Shown: positions 34,183 through 45,209 of the stretch, one piece after another
Layout: each line of letters starts with the position of its first letter
Numbering within the stretch: position 1 is the stretch's first letter
Source: Amphibalanus amphitrite
Taxonomy: Eukaryota; Arthropoda; Thecostraca; Balanomorpha; Balanidae
Assembly (NCBI RefSeq): GCF_019059575.1
Contig: NW_024881854.1
Span: 372,001 to 436,000, forward strand
Direction: 5' to 3'
DNA length: 64,000 bases
Made by a program: the position numbers and the translations under genes
Notes under the pieces: model-generated
The model's input: the letters and a program-made list of their open reading frames with translations, nothing else
Told to the model about the DNA's origin: nothing
The model's database searches: none

Positions 34183-35375
34183 AATAAAGCCAAAAGAGCA
34201 TATTTTTTTCATGGTGTTGTGTATTTTTCGATATGACATCTAGATCTCGCTGTGCATGTCAATATATAAAAAGTGGTTCAACTGGCCCCGCTCTCCCCTA
34301 GTGGATGATGACATATTGCATAACGTAGTAGGGGAGAGTGGGGCAAAGCGGCCACCCTAATGCTTCTCACGATGCCAACGCTTGATTTTTAAACTTGGAA
34401 AGATTCTTTCTATACCATTGTAATCCCTATTAAGTTGCCTTATATTTCAACTGCGTTTTATTTCCAGAGGCGTTCACATATGAAAGATATTGACAAAGCT
34501 TTAAACCTATGCATATTGGCCACTTTGCCCCATACCCTGGGGCAAAGCGGCCACCGGCGTCTTCTCAAGTCCCGATATGAGAAACAAAATAGTTGCCTCG
34601 TGTACGACTAGGGTATTTGATGGTGACAAGGTTAAGCGAGGATGGATGTTTACTTTATCATCTTCCACCTGTAGGTAAACAAAGAAAGGATTTTCATGAA
34701 AATAAACATTTAATTGCATTATTTGGTAACTCATGCAACTGAAAAGTGGCCAAGATGAATGCATGACGACACATTTGAATATGAATAATGTTTTTTATCC
34801 AGATGGAAGCAACTTATGGCCAATGGGGTTGGGAACTCGATTTTTTAAGAATGCATGAAAATGATCAAACTATTTTCACAAAATTTATGGTGCATACCAT
34901 TGCCTCATAAAATCAATAAGCTGAGAGAAATGGGGGAAGAAAGATAGGAAACTTGTTTTGAAAAGTTCTTGAAAAAGATGCTCTTGATGCTGTTACGTCA
35001 CATGTCACCTTCTGCGGTTGACAAATAATGGCGCATCTGGCGCACCACAGATTACATGTTATATCAATGGGTGAAAGATGTTGTTTGCTTCACTCTGCCA
35101 TTCGCGCTGTTTTTAACTTTAAATTATGCTAAAACATTTACGGATGAAATGTTCAGTGTCAAAAATTGATGTGTCTGCCGTGTACTATATTCCCACTTAA
35201 CATGAGCGCGTGATAAACATTTTATGTACCTCAAATTTTCAAATGATAAAGATGATGAATCGGAGGATGCTGAAAAGCAAAAGCTCATTCCAATATTTGG
35301 ACTACTTTACGATTAAAATGTTTATATTCCTGTCATCTTATTGATCATTTATTTGTTCTTTGTTATGAAAATAAC

Positions 35376-36425
35376 TTAACCCTCGCCCTGGCAGGGGGGG
35401 GGTCGATGCGACCCCCCCCCCCTAAGGTTTTTCGAAGATAGCGTAAAAACGGCGGCGCGCAGCGCCGCCAAATTTGGCACAGCCTATGGGGCAACCTTTT
35501 TACATATGACCTGAAAATTTCAGGTCCGGGTGACCTTGGGTCAGGTCACCAGGTCAGAAAAACCGGTACAAGGTCATGGTCAAATTTCAATTTTCTTTAT
35601 GCACCTGTCCAACTCACAGTTTTCGACTGATTTCCTTCAAACTTTCAGGATGTGCTAAGTTCACCGAGTTGTATAACATATAGTCCGTTTTTTTTTAGGT
35701 CACTGACCTGAGGTCAGTTAGAGGTCATTACGTCGCAATGTTAAGCCTATGGGAAAATACTAAATTCGGAAAATACTGGAGATATCCGCTTCGTTTTATC
35801 ACTTTTGTGCTTTGAAACCACGGTACTTAACAGCAGGACACTTGGTGCTTCTTTGTTTGGTGTACTTATCCATGGGTCAGGTCAAATGAGGTCAACTGAG
35901 GTCAAATGACGTTTTTGCCAATAACTTGGCACATAATGACGCTAGAGCTTAAAAAATGGTATCATTGTGTTCCTGGTGATCAGCCGAATCAAATGATATG
36001 CGATATGATGCAATTTGGTTATTTTAAACTTAATTTATTAATTTAAGTTTACTTAAAATTTAAGAAAAACTTTAAGTACACTTGAGCAAGCTAAAAAGTA
36101 TATCATTCGACGCGCCTTGACGTGCTGAGTTCACTGGTGCTTTTCTTTTTGCTCTATCTTAATTAGATCAAAAGTTATAGGCGAAAAACTTTTGACCTGT
36201 TTTTAGCGAAATTTTTACATTTATACCCCCCAAAACCCCCCTAAATATTGACCTAGAGCAACCAAATTTGCACAGGGGCGAGAACTCCGGGGGGCTCACC
36301 TACCTACCAAATTTGGTGTTTCTAGGTGCCATAGGAGCCAATCGCGAGGGGGGGGGGGTCGCATCGACCCCCCCCCCCCCTGCCAGGCCGTGTTATGAAA
36401 AATGCCCTGCCAGGGCGAGGGTTAA
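35376..36425. mobile_element. TTAA element, tip CGCCCTGGCAGGG
   Basis: Ends TTAACCCTCGCCCTGGCAGG and CCCTGCCAGGGCGAGGGTTAA (right tip duplicated around 'ccgtgttatgaaaaatg'). The hairpin is G-run/'tcgatgcga'/C-run at both ends. GC stem-loop ggcggcgc/gca/gcgccgcc at about 35452-35470. AGGTCA hexamers at 35530-35720 and 35877-35910. An AT-rich segment at 36020-36085 looks like a separate small insertion. Confidence 0.9.
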
Positions 36426-37108
36426 GGCGTTGAGAACCGAGGTAATTTCTATCTACCGTGCCTTAACTTACCAGCAACAGCAATCTATCTACGCCCTACG
36501 GTGGCAAGGGAGACTGTGAAAGAAGCGTAAGATGGATTCTAAACAATTCTTTTGTGATATACTGAAGGGCAAAGTGCAGAGAAGAGCGTACAAGTCCTGT
36601 TTTGTGCCAGGCTGTTGCAGTAGCACTTATGAAACTCCGAAAACGATCTTCGTTCATGTCCCGAACAACATTACCCTGTGAGGAGATGATCGTCTGCAAT
36701 AGCAGGAAGAGCTGATGCAAGTACTTTGAAATCCACTATCAAGTCGGTGCTATTGTTGTAATGATCACTGTGAGGTGAGATATTTTGTGCAAGGGCTGAG
36801 TGTAATGCCCAGGAAATGACCTCCATTCGCCCCCTGACCGGTCAGGGTTATAAAATTTGAGTGGATGGCGGTCCGTTTGGGGTTCAGATATCAATTGTAT
36901 TTTGTTACTGTCAAACAATACATGTTATGCTGGCAGCGAATGTGTGTAACGTCGTTTTTCGAAACAGAAGTTAGAACTGTAACGGCAGAGTGCTTGCTGG
37001 TCTCATCGTAAGTATTGTAAGTGTTGTAAGCAAAAGCATTGTCAATATTGTAAGTATTGTGAGCATTGATGTATGGTAGATATCACCTCACATGATCTCG
37101 GCTCAGAT
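36426..37108. other. Unassigned stretch
   Basis: No supported gene. A short loose repeat of 'taagtattg' lies near 37008-37070. Confidence 0.3.
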
Positions 37109-37585
37109 AACCCTCTCCGGTGTCCCTGTCAGTAAATGGCACCTGGATCATTACAGATAAGATAATTTGTCATAATTCTTAAAGAATTGGGTGGTTTTGA
37201 CTCGTTTACTCGAGGTGCAGGTCGCATTTCAATACTTTTCCATAGGCTTGCAATGTAAAGGTCACGACTCTGACCTAACCTCAGGTCACAGATCAAAAAT
37301 TCTGAGATATACAAACGACACATACTGCAGGTACTGTTTTGAAGACTTGATGAGAGGAAATAACTTCGTGAAAAGCTCAAGCTCTGACGTGTTTGCAAAC
37401 TTTTCTGAGGTGGGGTCAGCAAACCCGCTCTGGTTACCTGACCTGACCTGACCCGGCATTTTTTTTTTGCTGAGATGTGCGCAATGAGCATTTAGGAAAA
37501 GTCACCAAATATGAGCTGAATGTCTCGCGGCGTTTGGCAATTGTACAAGAAAATCCTGAAAGGTCTCCCCGTCCGAAATAGGGTT
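37109..37585. mobile_element. Decayed TTAA-type element
   Basis: It starts 'ataaccctctccgg' and ends 'atagggttaa'. Fragments match family A: 'catttcaatacttttccat', 'gacctaacctcaggtcac' and 'attctgagatatacaaa'. The left TTAA is eroded to ATAA. No G-run hairpins remain. Confidence 0.5.
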
Positions 37586-37935
37586 AATGTGTATATGAAG
37601 AGTTGCAGATGCCAAACATACCCAGATCTAAGACTGCAGTTCCCAGCGCCGCTGCAACGTTTTTAAAACAAACATACATAGGACATACAAACATGTTTAT
37701 TTGCACCTGTTTTGGATAATAGCAACTCATGGCGCCATCACCCGCGATAACTGTTAGGATTTGAGATATATTTATATTTAGGCCATTAGTTTGGCTGTAA
37801 TGTTTATTAATATTAGTTGGGTGGAGTTTGGTAGTTTTTTATTTAACTTGTGGTATGTTGTGCTGATTGCGGGTTGTTCAAACCTTTCAAATGTAAGGAC
37901 CTTATTGAACTCAACCCTACCCCTACACTACCCTA

Positions 37936-38137
37936 CATACGACTGGACGCTTTCCAAGCCCACAAGCATCACGACGCCGAGATGGAATGTAGCCGAAAAA
38001 TCACCCTCGCCATCTGCTCTAGAGCTAATCGTGTGGGGCGGCGTGTGGGGCGCCGCTTAGCCTATGGGGGTGCACTTCTAGTGGATGGGGGACGGGGGTG
38101 CACCTGCACCCCTTTCATATGGAAAGTTACTTCCCTG
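37936..38137. mobile_element. hAT end fragment matching 25317-25541
   Basis: The text from 'tacgactggacgctttcc' to 'gaaagttacttccctg' repeats the right end of the hAT at 15038, including the 'gggggtgcac' repeats. No matching left end was found nearby. Confidence 0.6.
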
Positions 38138-38400
38138 ATTACAGCTCCCCGTATTGCACCTAATCAGGGAACGGCCAGCAAACGAAGGAACTATTTCTGG
38201 ATGACAGGCGAATAACCACTCACGCAAGGAGCGGAGCTCCGCCCCGTCCAAAGTGGCCAACAAAGCAGAGACAGAGGCAGCATCACATCTTCCATCAAAG
38301 AACTGGTTTCTGGCTTGGAAGATGAGCTCCATCTTTGCATCCGAGTCGGTGCTGTCAGGAATCAGCTGGTCATGGAGCGAGAGTAGTGAGACGACTAGCT
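38138..38400 (-). pseudogene. Coding-like fragment, unknown family
   Basis: The minus-strand frame around 38160-38332 and upstream has protein-like composition (segments FQARNQFFDGRCDA and REWLFACHPEIVPSFAG). It resembles a retroelement gag or element-associated protein fragment. No complete domain, start or splice site is visible, and I do not recognise the family. Confidence 0.22.
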
Positions 38401-40055
38401 ATTGTATCAGAGCTGCCTGGTCTTCGTAGCATTTGCACCGATTCTTCTCGATCGGACTCTGAATTCTGTCCCTCCTGCGTATTACTTGAGGCATTGCTAT
38501 GTAGCTAAGTCTTTGGCAGAGTTTCATTATCCATGCTTTGCAAACAGTGCCATAACAACGCAGTTAATTAAACACCAAGCTTCTTTGTAAGTTCCAATAC
38601 AGTTGAATCGCACGCGATTTGAGTGCAAAAATCAAGAAAAGTGCCAACTTGTTCCCGTAAAATATTTTGAATATTGACCTAAAAAAATGAGTAATTTCCA
38701 GATAAAATAACAGCGAAATCAGTTTTCGCTTGCCAATAAAACTCACAGATATTGAAGCTCCATTATTAAAGGAACATTTTAGTATATGCCATTCTTGATA
38801 AAACTTCTTAGCCACGCAATACCAGCGCAAAATAAAGAGATTCTGAAAACACAACCAATCACTCCGATTTACCATAGGAAAATACATAGAAAATGTATGT
38901 CTCAACTGCGCCAAATATACAGACAGTTATATACCTACATGTGACGTCATGATTAGCCCGACCAATCAGAAGCAAGTTGTTTTCAGCCACAAATAATTAA
39001 TTTCTGAACTAACTTGGTATTTTTTTAACAAAGTGATTTTAAATTAAATCATTAAAAATTCTGAGCTTTTTTATTTTACCAAAACATACAGAGCATGCAG
39101 ATAGGTCCCAACCCTATTGGGGGGGTGGCCACTTTGCCCCGGCCACTTTGCCCCGCGCATACCGTCCGAGACAAAAATATTCCAGCTTAGCTATTAGTGG
39201 GGTAAAAAACATTAAAATTGGTAGAATTCAAGTACGATAACCATGAAATGCATGGACAAGAACGCTTATAAAAATTCCAAACGGTTATGGAATAACATAA
39301 CATTTAAAAATTGTAAACATAGTTGGTAACCTAGCTAGAAATGCTTTTCCGTGTTTCACAGAACAATGGTGATGGGCCTGAAACCCCGGTCTGGCTCATT
39401 CGAACGACCGTGAAGAGAAGTATAATTGGAAACCATAAATTGGAGCTGACGCCAGCTATGAAGGGCTAAAACGATGGGTGGCCGCTTTGCCCCGGGTGGC
39501 CGCTTTGCCCCACTCTCCCCTACGATAAAATAATTTGCTGCGTTAATTAACAAATACCGTAGTTCAGTAACGTAGCAATATATAACGTATCGTAATTCGG
39601 TATCGTAGTTTTGGCCAAAAAAGCAAACGTAGCGTAACGTAGTGCGTAACCTAGCGTGGCGCAGGCCAACTCTGACTTATAATGGTGAGGTCACGAAAAT
39701 GACCTGACCTCATATGACCTTTAGGAAAAATCCGAGATATACAAATTGTGGGACTCATAATGGATACTAGATCCTGCAAGTTTCATTTCCCTGTGACATC
39801 TCCTACTGCCAGAGCTGGCAGTGAGGGCGTTGCGAAGTTGCGACATCTGAAGACCGTGCAGAGGTTCACTTATGACGTCATAGGTCAGTGACCTGACCTG
39901 ACCCAAAAATGCGGTCGGTGTCAAAAGATCCGGCTTGGATCAAAGGTCAGGTATGCCAAGTTTCAGCTCTCTATCGCCAGCGTGTTCGGAGCTATCGCGA
40001 AAAAAACCTATGGGGGGGGCACCCGCCCCCCCTACCCTCGGCCGGCGAGGGTTAA

Positions 40056-40693
40056 GCCTTTATTCTACGTTACCAAAGAGGTAGTTCCTTGACTCAGCTG
40101 AGACAAAATATCTCACTTTTTGCAAATGTTTTCGTTTCGTTTTTTTTTTTTTCGATGAAAAGGCGAAGGGTGAAAAATAAGTGGCCTCTTGAGTATGAGC
40201 TTCGGCCGAATCCCAAATCAAAGCACATCATCGGTCAGGTTATAAGCCGTAGTAACATTCCTTGAAAACAGTGTCTCGATAAGTGACCCCGTTTGACCTC
40301 AGCGGGACAAATGGTACCTACAAATAAACACCACCCCATTCGTTGCAGCCGGGATTCAGCCCAGACTGTTCGGGGGCTGACTAACCTGGTCAGTTAGTCA
40401 GGTCAGCAGTATATTGTCGGTCCCGTGACCGACAGGGTACCGTGCCTGCAGCCCCCCTCTCCCTCCCAGACGCCGGCCGAGTTCACGTGACACAGGACAG
40501 AGTTCACCAACAGCCACGCCTTACTCGGATTAGTGAAGACGGGCTGGCCTTCGCTGGGCATTAGCTATATCAATATCGGACCACTCATTGCAGTGGAAAT
40601 TTCCCGAAAGAGAGCCGTTAGCGTCATGCAATATTTGACCAGCGCCGCGTTATCGAGCCCACCTCGACTGTTCCGACGACAGGCTCTACAGGA
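40056..40693. other. Unassigned stretch before the TTAT element
   Basis: Mixed composition with a GC-rich part (40330-40690). A plus-strand frame (40533 onward) enters the mobile element and shows no domain. Nothing else seen. Confidence 0.3.
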
Positions 40694-40697
40694 TTAT

Positions 40698-41552
40698 CAC
40701 GCGCAGTGGAAGGGTTGCGAGTACTACGCCCAGTGGAAGGGGGGGCGGATGTCGCCCCCCCCTAAGATCTCAGCTCCCACTGGAGCTAGAAAGACGAAAT
40801 TTGGAGGGTAGGTGGGGGCCATGGGGAACTCTGTTGTGTGTGAATTTCATGACCCTAGGTCAATATCTTCAAGGTCAAATGAGGTCAAATGTGGTCAAAT
40901 CTGCCATATTAGCGACTTTTTTGCGTTTACACGCCGATAACTCAAAAAGTTACCGGCCGATTTTTTTAAATCTTTCACTATACGAAAGAGCAAACATTTG
41001 CGAGTATGTATGGTGAATTTCTAGATAATCCAACAATAAATATGGCAGTTAGAAGCCTGCTAAGGGTAAGATGTCGCCGGCTGAAGCGGCATCGGCCGAC
41101 GCGGGAAACGCGGCAATCACAATTTTGTGTTTACACACTCATAACTCAAGTTGTTACCGGCCGATTTTCAAAATTCTTTGACCATATGATTGCCTGTACA
41201 TTTCTCAGTCTTCTCACCGAATTTGACGCGAATCTAATATAATCAGCGGTAAGGAGCTCGATGTAAAGACGGAACCGTCCCGCCCCGGCACAGTCTACAA
41301 TTCAGGCGGCGCGTAACGGCTAGCGCCGGCCGCCGCGCCGCCGCGCCGCCGCGGCGGCAGGATGTTTGACTTTACACCGTTATTACTAGAAAAGTTGCGA
41401 ACGGATTTTCTTACTTCTTGCACGAGAAGATCCACAATTCAATTCTGGACAGGTAGCCGAAATTTCACATTGATATTATTCTTGCGGCGCGAGTTATTGG
41501 CGAAAAACAGGAGGGGTGGGCGAAATCCGCCCCCCCCCTTCCACTGCGCGTG
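40698..41552. mobile_element. TTAT/ATAA-TSD element, copy 2 (inverted)
   Basis: The reverse-complement copy of 27621-28475 with the same 855-bp length and near-identical sequence. TSD TTAT at 40694-40697 and 41553-41556. The duplicated tip is at the left ('gcagtggaagggttgcgag', then 'cccagtggaaggg'). The CGG palindrome is at 41325-41360. Confidence 0.9.
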
Positions 41553-41556
41553 TTAT

Positions 41557-42450
41557 AGAGGCCCGAGTGTCACACCACTCAGGGCAGACTCAGACTTGAG
41601 GTGACCTGCTATCGGCGGATCAGCTATTGGCCGTCGACCGACTTTCAGCTATCGTTGGAGGGGCTCCTGCGACGACCGGTCTCTCGGGTCAAACCCAGGC
41701 CACCCATGTGACCTCTGGGGTCAACTCTGAAAGCTAGAACGCAGGAAGATTACATTATATATGAGTTATGACTTCGCCTGTTGACCTGATCTTTGAGCTT
41801 ACCTCTAGATGTGAGAATATCGTGTAAATTATTGCTGACAATCCTCCAAACGCACCGTTCGATTGTCGTTCTCGGCATTCCGGAAGCAGATTTAAAGGCA
41901 TGATAGGCAACAAGTGAAGGCAACAAGTGGTTATTTATTTGCAAACGAGCTCCCATTGGCACAAACTAATCACAGAAGTCGCCATCCACAAATACAAACG
42001 GCGCTTCCATGTCAACCTCCGCCCGCCGGCGACCCGATGTATTTTTAGCACGAGACAACTCGCGACAACGCGCTGTAGGGGCACTTTCTAAACACTAAAT
42101 ACATTTAAAATCGTTGTATTGTGCTTGCACGTTACTTAGGTACGTTTGATGGCTGGGTCTTCATATCTAAGCAATCAACAATCACCGTTCCACAAACGAT
42201 GCTGAGCCGTTAGTTTTCAGAATAGGTATGGTATGAGCTTCGTGCCCCCCCCCCCTCTAGTTCCCCGCTCCCCCCCCCCCAGCATACAGCAAAGGGTTCT
42301 AAGAAGTCGTTTATTCAAATACTATTAGATTTAGGTACACTGATGTCCCAGCATCACCACACTCGGTGCTCATCGGACGTTCCAGTATGGACGGACGAGT
42401 CCATTATTTTGCTCATACAAACGGGGGAGGTAGTTTCCATCCCCGTCGTG
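41557..42450. other. Unassigned stretch with two C-runs
   Basis: No gene recognised. C-runs at 42245-42257 and 42271-42280 flank a 'ctagttccccgct' spacer. Confidence 0.3.
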
Positions 42451-42596
42451 TAGGGGAGAACGGGGCCAGTTGAACCACTTTTTATAAATTGACATGCACA
42501 GCGAGATCTAGCTGTCATATCGAAAAATGCACAATGCCATGAAAAAATATGCTCTTTTGGCTTCATTTTAAGATATGTAAAATTATGTTTCAAACA

Positions 42597-43551
42597 TAGG
42601 GGAGAGCGGGGAGAGTTGTATCATGTCCAAGTTGTATCAGGGCGAATTGTGCCAAACTTATCCAATGGATGGCGCTCGCGACACGACCAGCCGACGAGGT
42701 TTTCCGGGCGCCATCTTTCCCTGTTCTGTCTTGTGGCTGAGTGGACGCGTCTCGAGGTGAGAGCCGATTTTATGTTTTTTTAATGTCATTCTAAAAAAAT
42801 AAGTTGCAAGAAAATGTGTGTTCTGGGCATTTAGATGTGCACGAATTTGAAAGATCTCCGTAGCGGTGGTGAGGGTAGGTTCTAAGGCTGCGTGAGTGAA
42901 AACGGATTTCTCCAGCTGTCCGCTGTTTTTTGAGCACGAGGATGTTTTTTTCCAAGATGGCGGCTAGGTACATGTTGTATCAGAGCCGGGTGGGGTATGT
43001 TGTAACATGTATGTATGTATGTATGCATGGGTATGTTGCTTTTGATCGCGAAAGCTAAGCCCTGGCTCGCGTTTGTAGGTAGCTAGTCAATGCTCGTTCC
43101 ATTTCGGCACAATGTGTTGGCTTCTTTGCTCTTAACGGGCCACTTTTGCGTCTAGTCTGTTGATGTTTCGTTCGGATTGCATTGACCTAAGTTTGGTCTA
43201 ATAAAGTGAAGCCTTTGAGCATACCTATACATTGTATTAACCCCATTTAATGTTGTTGTTATGTTCAAAACCAGTAGCAAGCACACTCCCGGAAACGTGA
43301 AATAGTGATACAAATTACCCCACCATGTGATACAACTCACCTAAGCCATGGGGCAAGTTGTATCAAAAACATTGTTCTATTCGGGAGACCGTAGAAGAAA
43401 AACTGGTAGAGGTAGCGGAAAAGTTACTTTGCACAAAAAAGCAGAAGAATCAAGGAAGGGGATAGTATGGAAATAATGAGTTTATCACGGATAGTTACGA
43501 GGTTATGGGTCTCGGAGTAAAAACTGATACAACCCACCCCACTCTCCCCTA
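42597..43551. mobile_element. GGGGAGAG element, 'gttgtatc' subtype, precise TA insertion
   Basis: The body 42599-43549 runs from GGGGAGAGCGGGGAGAGTTG to ACCCACCCCACTCTCCCC. The uninterrupted host sequence is visible in reverse at about 32620-32645 ('ggcagcaaaatatgtttg'), proving a TA duplication on insertion. Non-coding. Confidence 0.9.
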
Positions 43552-43678
43552 TTTTGCTGCCAAACGCATGCTTATAAAACAGCTCTACGCCCGTTTCAAA
43601 TGACCCCGATGCGAGGGTCAATTGAACCAGCCCATGGGGTCAATTGCACCTATCCTTAACAATGGGATGTTTTCCTCT

Positions 43679-45196
43679 TTAACCCGCGCCCGGCTGGGGG
43701 TCCTGGATTTCCACGCCCTGCTAGGGGGGGGGGGGTGTTTGAACACCCCCCCTTGTAACTCGGCTCCTGGGCCACGTAGCGATACGCGGAAGGCGGCGTT
43801 CGAAAGAGCGTCAAAAATAATGACGAAATCACTTCGGTCAATTTTTTGGTCAGGTCACCAGAGGTCATTGAAGGCAAAATTTCGCCGATTTCCAGGTCGA
43901 ATGTCGAAAATTTCCAAAAAGCCAACGCATAACTCGGGAACCAATAGAGCTACAGCGCCGCGGAAAAGCGCATTCGATAGCCCTATTAACCCGCGCCCTG
44001 CTGGGGGGGGGTGTTTGAACACCCCCCCTTGTGGTTTTTCGCGAATATCTCAAAAACGGCGGCGCGGAGCGCCGCCGTTTTTGGTACACCTTATCGTACA
44101 TCAATTCTACACATGTTGTAAAAATTTCAGACCAAGGTCATTCAAGGTCAGGTCACCAGGTCACTTGAAGTGACCTCACCTCATAAAAAGTTTCAATGTC
44201 TGTCATAGCTACACCGAGTGACCGACCGCTTTGAAACTTTCAGCGATTGCTAAGAGCAATAGCATGTACAAAATGTATATCTCAGAAATTTGATATCGAT
44301 GACCTAAGGTCAGGTCAATTTTGCGACCTCCCCATTATAAGTCAATGGGAGAAAATTGAAATGCGCCTCTTTCGGACAAAAGACATTATAAACACTCCCA
44401 AACACCGAATTACAAGTGGTTTAGACACACTGAACATGAAAATGGTGTCCGTGACCCTTGTTTGTGCCCTGAGGTCATCTTAGGTCATGAATGGTATCTA
44501 ACAGTTTTTCGCAAATAACTTTTGATAGAGGCATGCTAGAGCGATGAAAACGCCTTAGATGTGTTCTGCTCGACGATACGGATCGACTGATATGCAACAT
44601 GACCCTTTCCGGTCAGGTCATGACCTTGACCTGAGGTCAAATTTTCAAGTTGACCTTTCAAGGTCAAGTTATAGTTCATTCGATGCGTCTTGACGAGAGG
44701 AACACAATGCCGGTAAAAGTAAGCTCGTACAAGGCTTGGGTCAAAAGTTATTGCAGAAAAACTGTTTCCGAAAAAATCGGCTATTTTTGCAATTTTTGCC
44801 CCCTGCAGGCAAAACCGTTGACGTTAGGTCAAATCTGAGAGAATTACTCAGAAAGGGCTTTAATAGGGCTATCGAATGCGCTTTTCCGCGGCGCTGTAGC
44901 TCTATTGGTTCTCGAGTTATGCGTTGGCTTCTTGGAAATTTTCGACATTCGACCTGAAAATCGGCGAAATTTTGCCTTCAATGACCTCTGGTGACCTGAC
45001 CTTTGACCTGACCAAAAAATTGACCGAAGTGATTTCGTCATTATTTTTGACGCTCTTTCGAACGCCGCCTTCCGCGTATCGCTACGTGGCCCAGGAGCCG
45101 AGTTACAAGGGGGGGGGGTGTTCAAACACCCCCCAGCAGGGCGTGGAAATCCAGGACCCCCAGCCGGGCGCGGGTTAACGCCCTTTCTGAGTAATT
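43679..45196. mobile_element. TTAA family A element, copy 3, interrupted and 3' truncated
   Basis: The left part 43679-43985 is family A from TTAACCCGCGCC up to its internal 'ccctattaac'. The sister at 43986-45178 is inserted there; 22 bp of host resume at 45175 ('ttaacgccctttctgagtaa'). The remainder is lost at the LINE junction near 45197. Confidence 0.85.
43986..45178. mobile_element. TTAA family A element, copy 4, inserted in copy 3
   Basis: A complete 1.19-kb copy in reverse orientation to copies 1-3, with TTAA duplicated exactly at 43986-43989 and 45175-45178. The uninterrupted target is seen in copies 1 and 2 (17131, 18320). It carries AGGTCATGACCT at 44615-44626 and the stem-loop ggcggcgc/gga/gcgccgcc near 44058-44076. 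Confidence 0.95.
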
Positions 45197-45209
45197 CTGA
45201 GTAAATTAG

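Larger units (their letters stand above)
29831..34300. mobile_element. GGGGAGAG element (TA target), copy 1
   Basis: The body 29833-34298 starts GGGGAGAGCGGGGCCAGTTG and ends CAACTGGCCCCGCTCTCCCC, flanked by TA. It hosts three TTAA elements (30355-31239, 31481-32526, 32658-34182). Two of those sites are empty in the related copy at 42451. Recurrent 'gtcaattgaaac' and 'tgacccc' phrases; no ORF of note. Confidence 0.85.
34329..39522. mobile_element. GGGGAGAG element (TA target), GGGGCAAAGCGGCCAC subtype
   Basis: The body 34331-39520 starts GGGGAGAGTGGGGCAAAGCG and ends with the inverted match, flanked by TA. Internal repeats of 'ggccactttgcccc' at 34539 and 39125. It holds the TTAA element at 35376, a decayed TTAA-type segment (37109-37585) and a hAT end (37936-38137). 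The 34331-35375 and 38410-39110 stretches are AT-rich and hold nothing I can name. Confidence 0.75.
29380..39674. mobile_element. hAT element with CAGAGTTGGCC ends, 10.3 kb including nested elements
   Basis: TIRs are CAGAGTTGGCCT/AGGCCAACTCTG, with the perfect TSD ACTTATAA (29372-29379, 39675-39682). Subterminal regions are full of 'cgtagcgtaacgta'-type repeats on both sides (29391-29520, 39535-39660). Removing the two GGGGAGAG insertions leaves only about 0.6 kb, so the original element was a short non-autonomous hAT. Confidence 0.88.
28710..40055. mobile_element. TTAA family E element (CGCCGGCCGAG tip), copy 1, split by a 10.3-kb hAT
   Basis: The left part is 28710-29379 and the right part 39683-40055; together they match the intact copy at 31481-32526 in length and sequence. 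Ends TTAACCCTCACCGG and CCGGCGAGGGTTAA. The interrupting hAT sits in the conserved 'cattgacttataatgg' block and duplicated ACTTATAA. AGGTCA hexamers are dense in both parts. Confidence 0.88.

Noticed and set aside
29380-39674. Autonomous hAT transposase gene in the 10.3-kb element
   Set aside because: The length comes from nested insertions; the element's own sequence is about 0.6 kb with no long frame.
43622-44173. 183-codon frame
   Set aside because: It crosses the boundaries of three different mobile elements, so it cannot be a gene.
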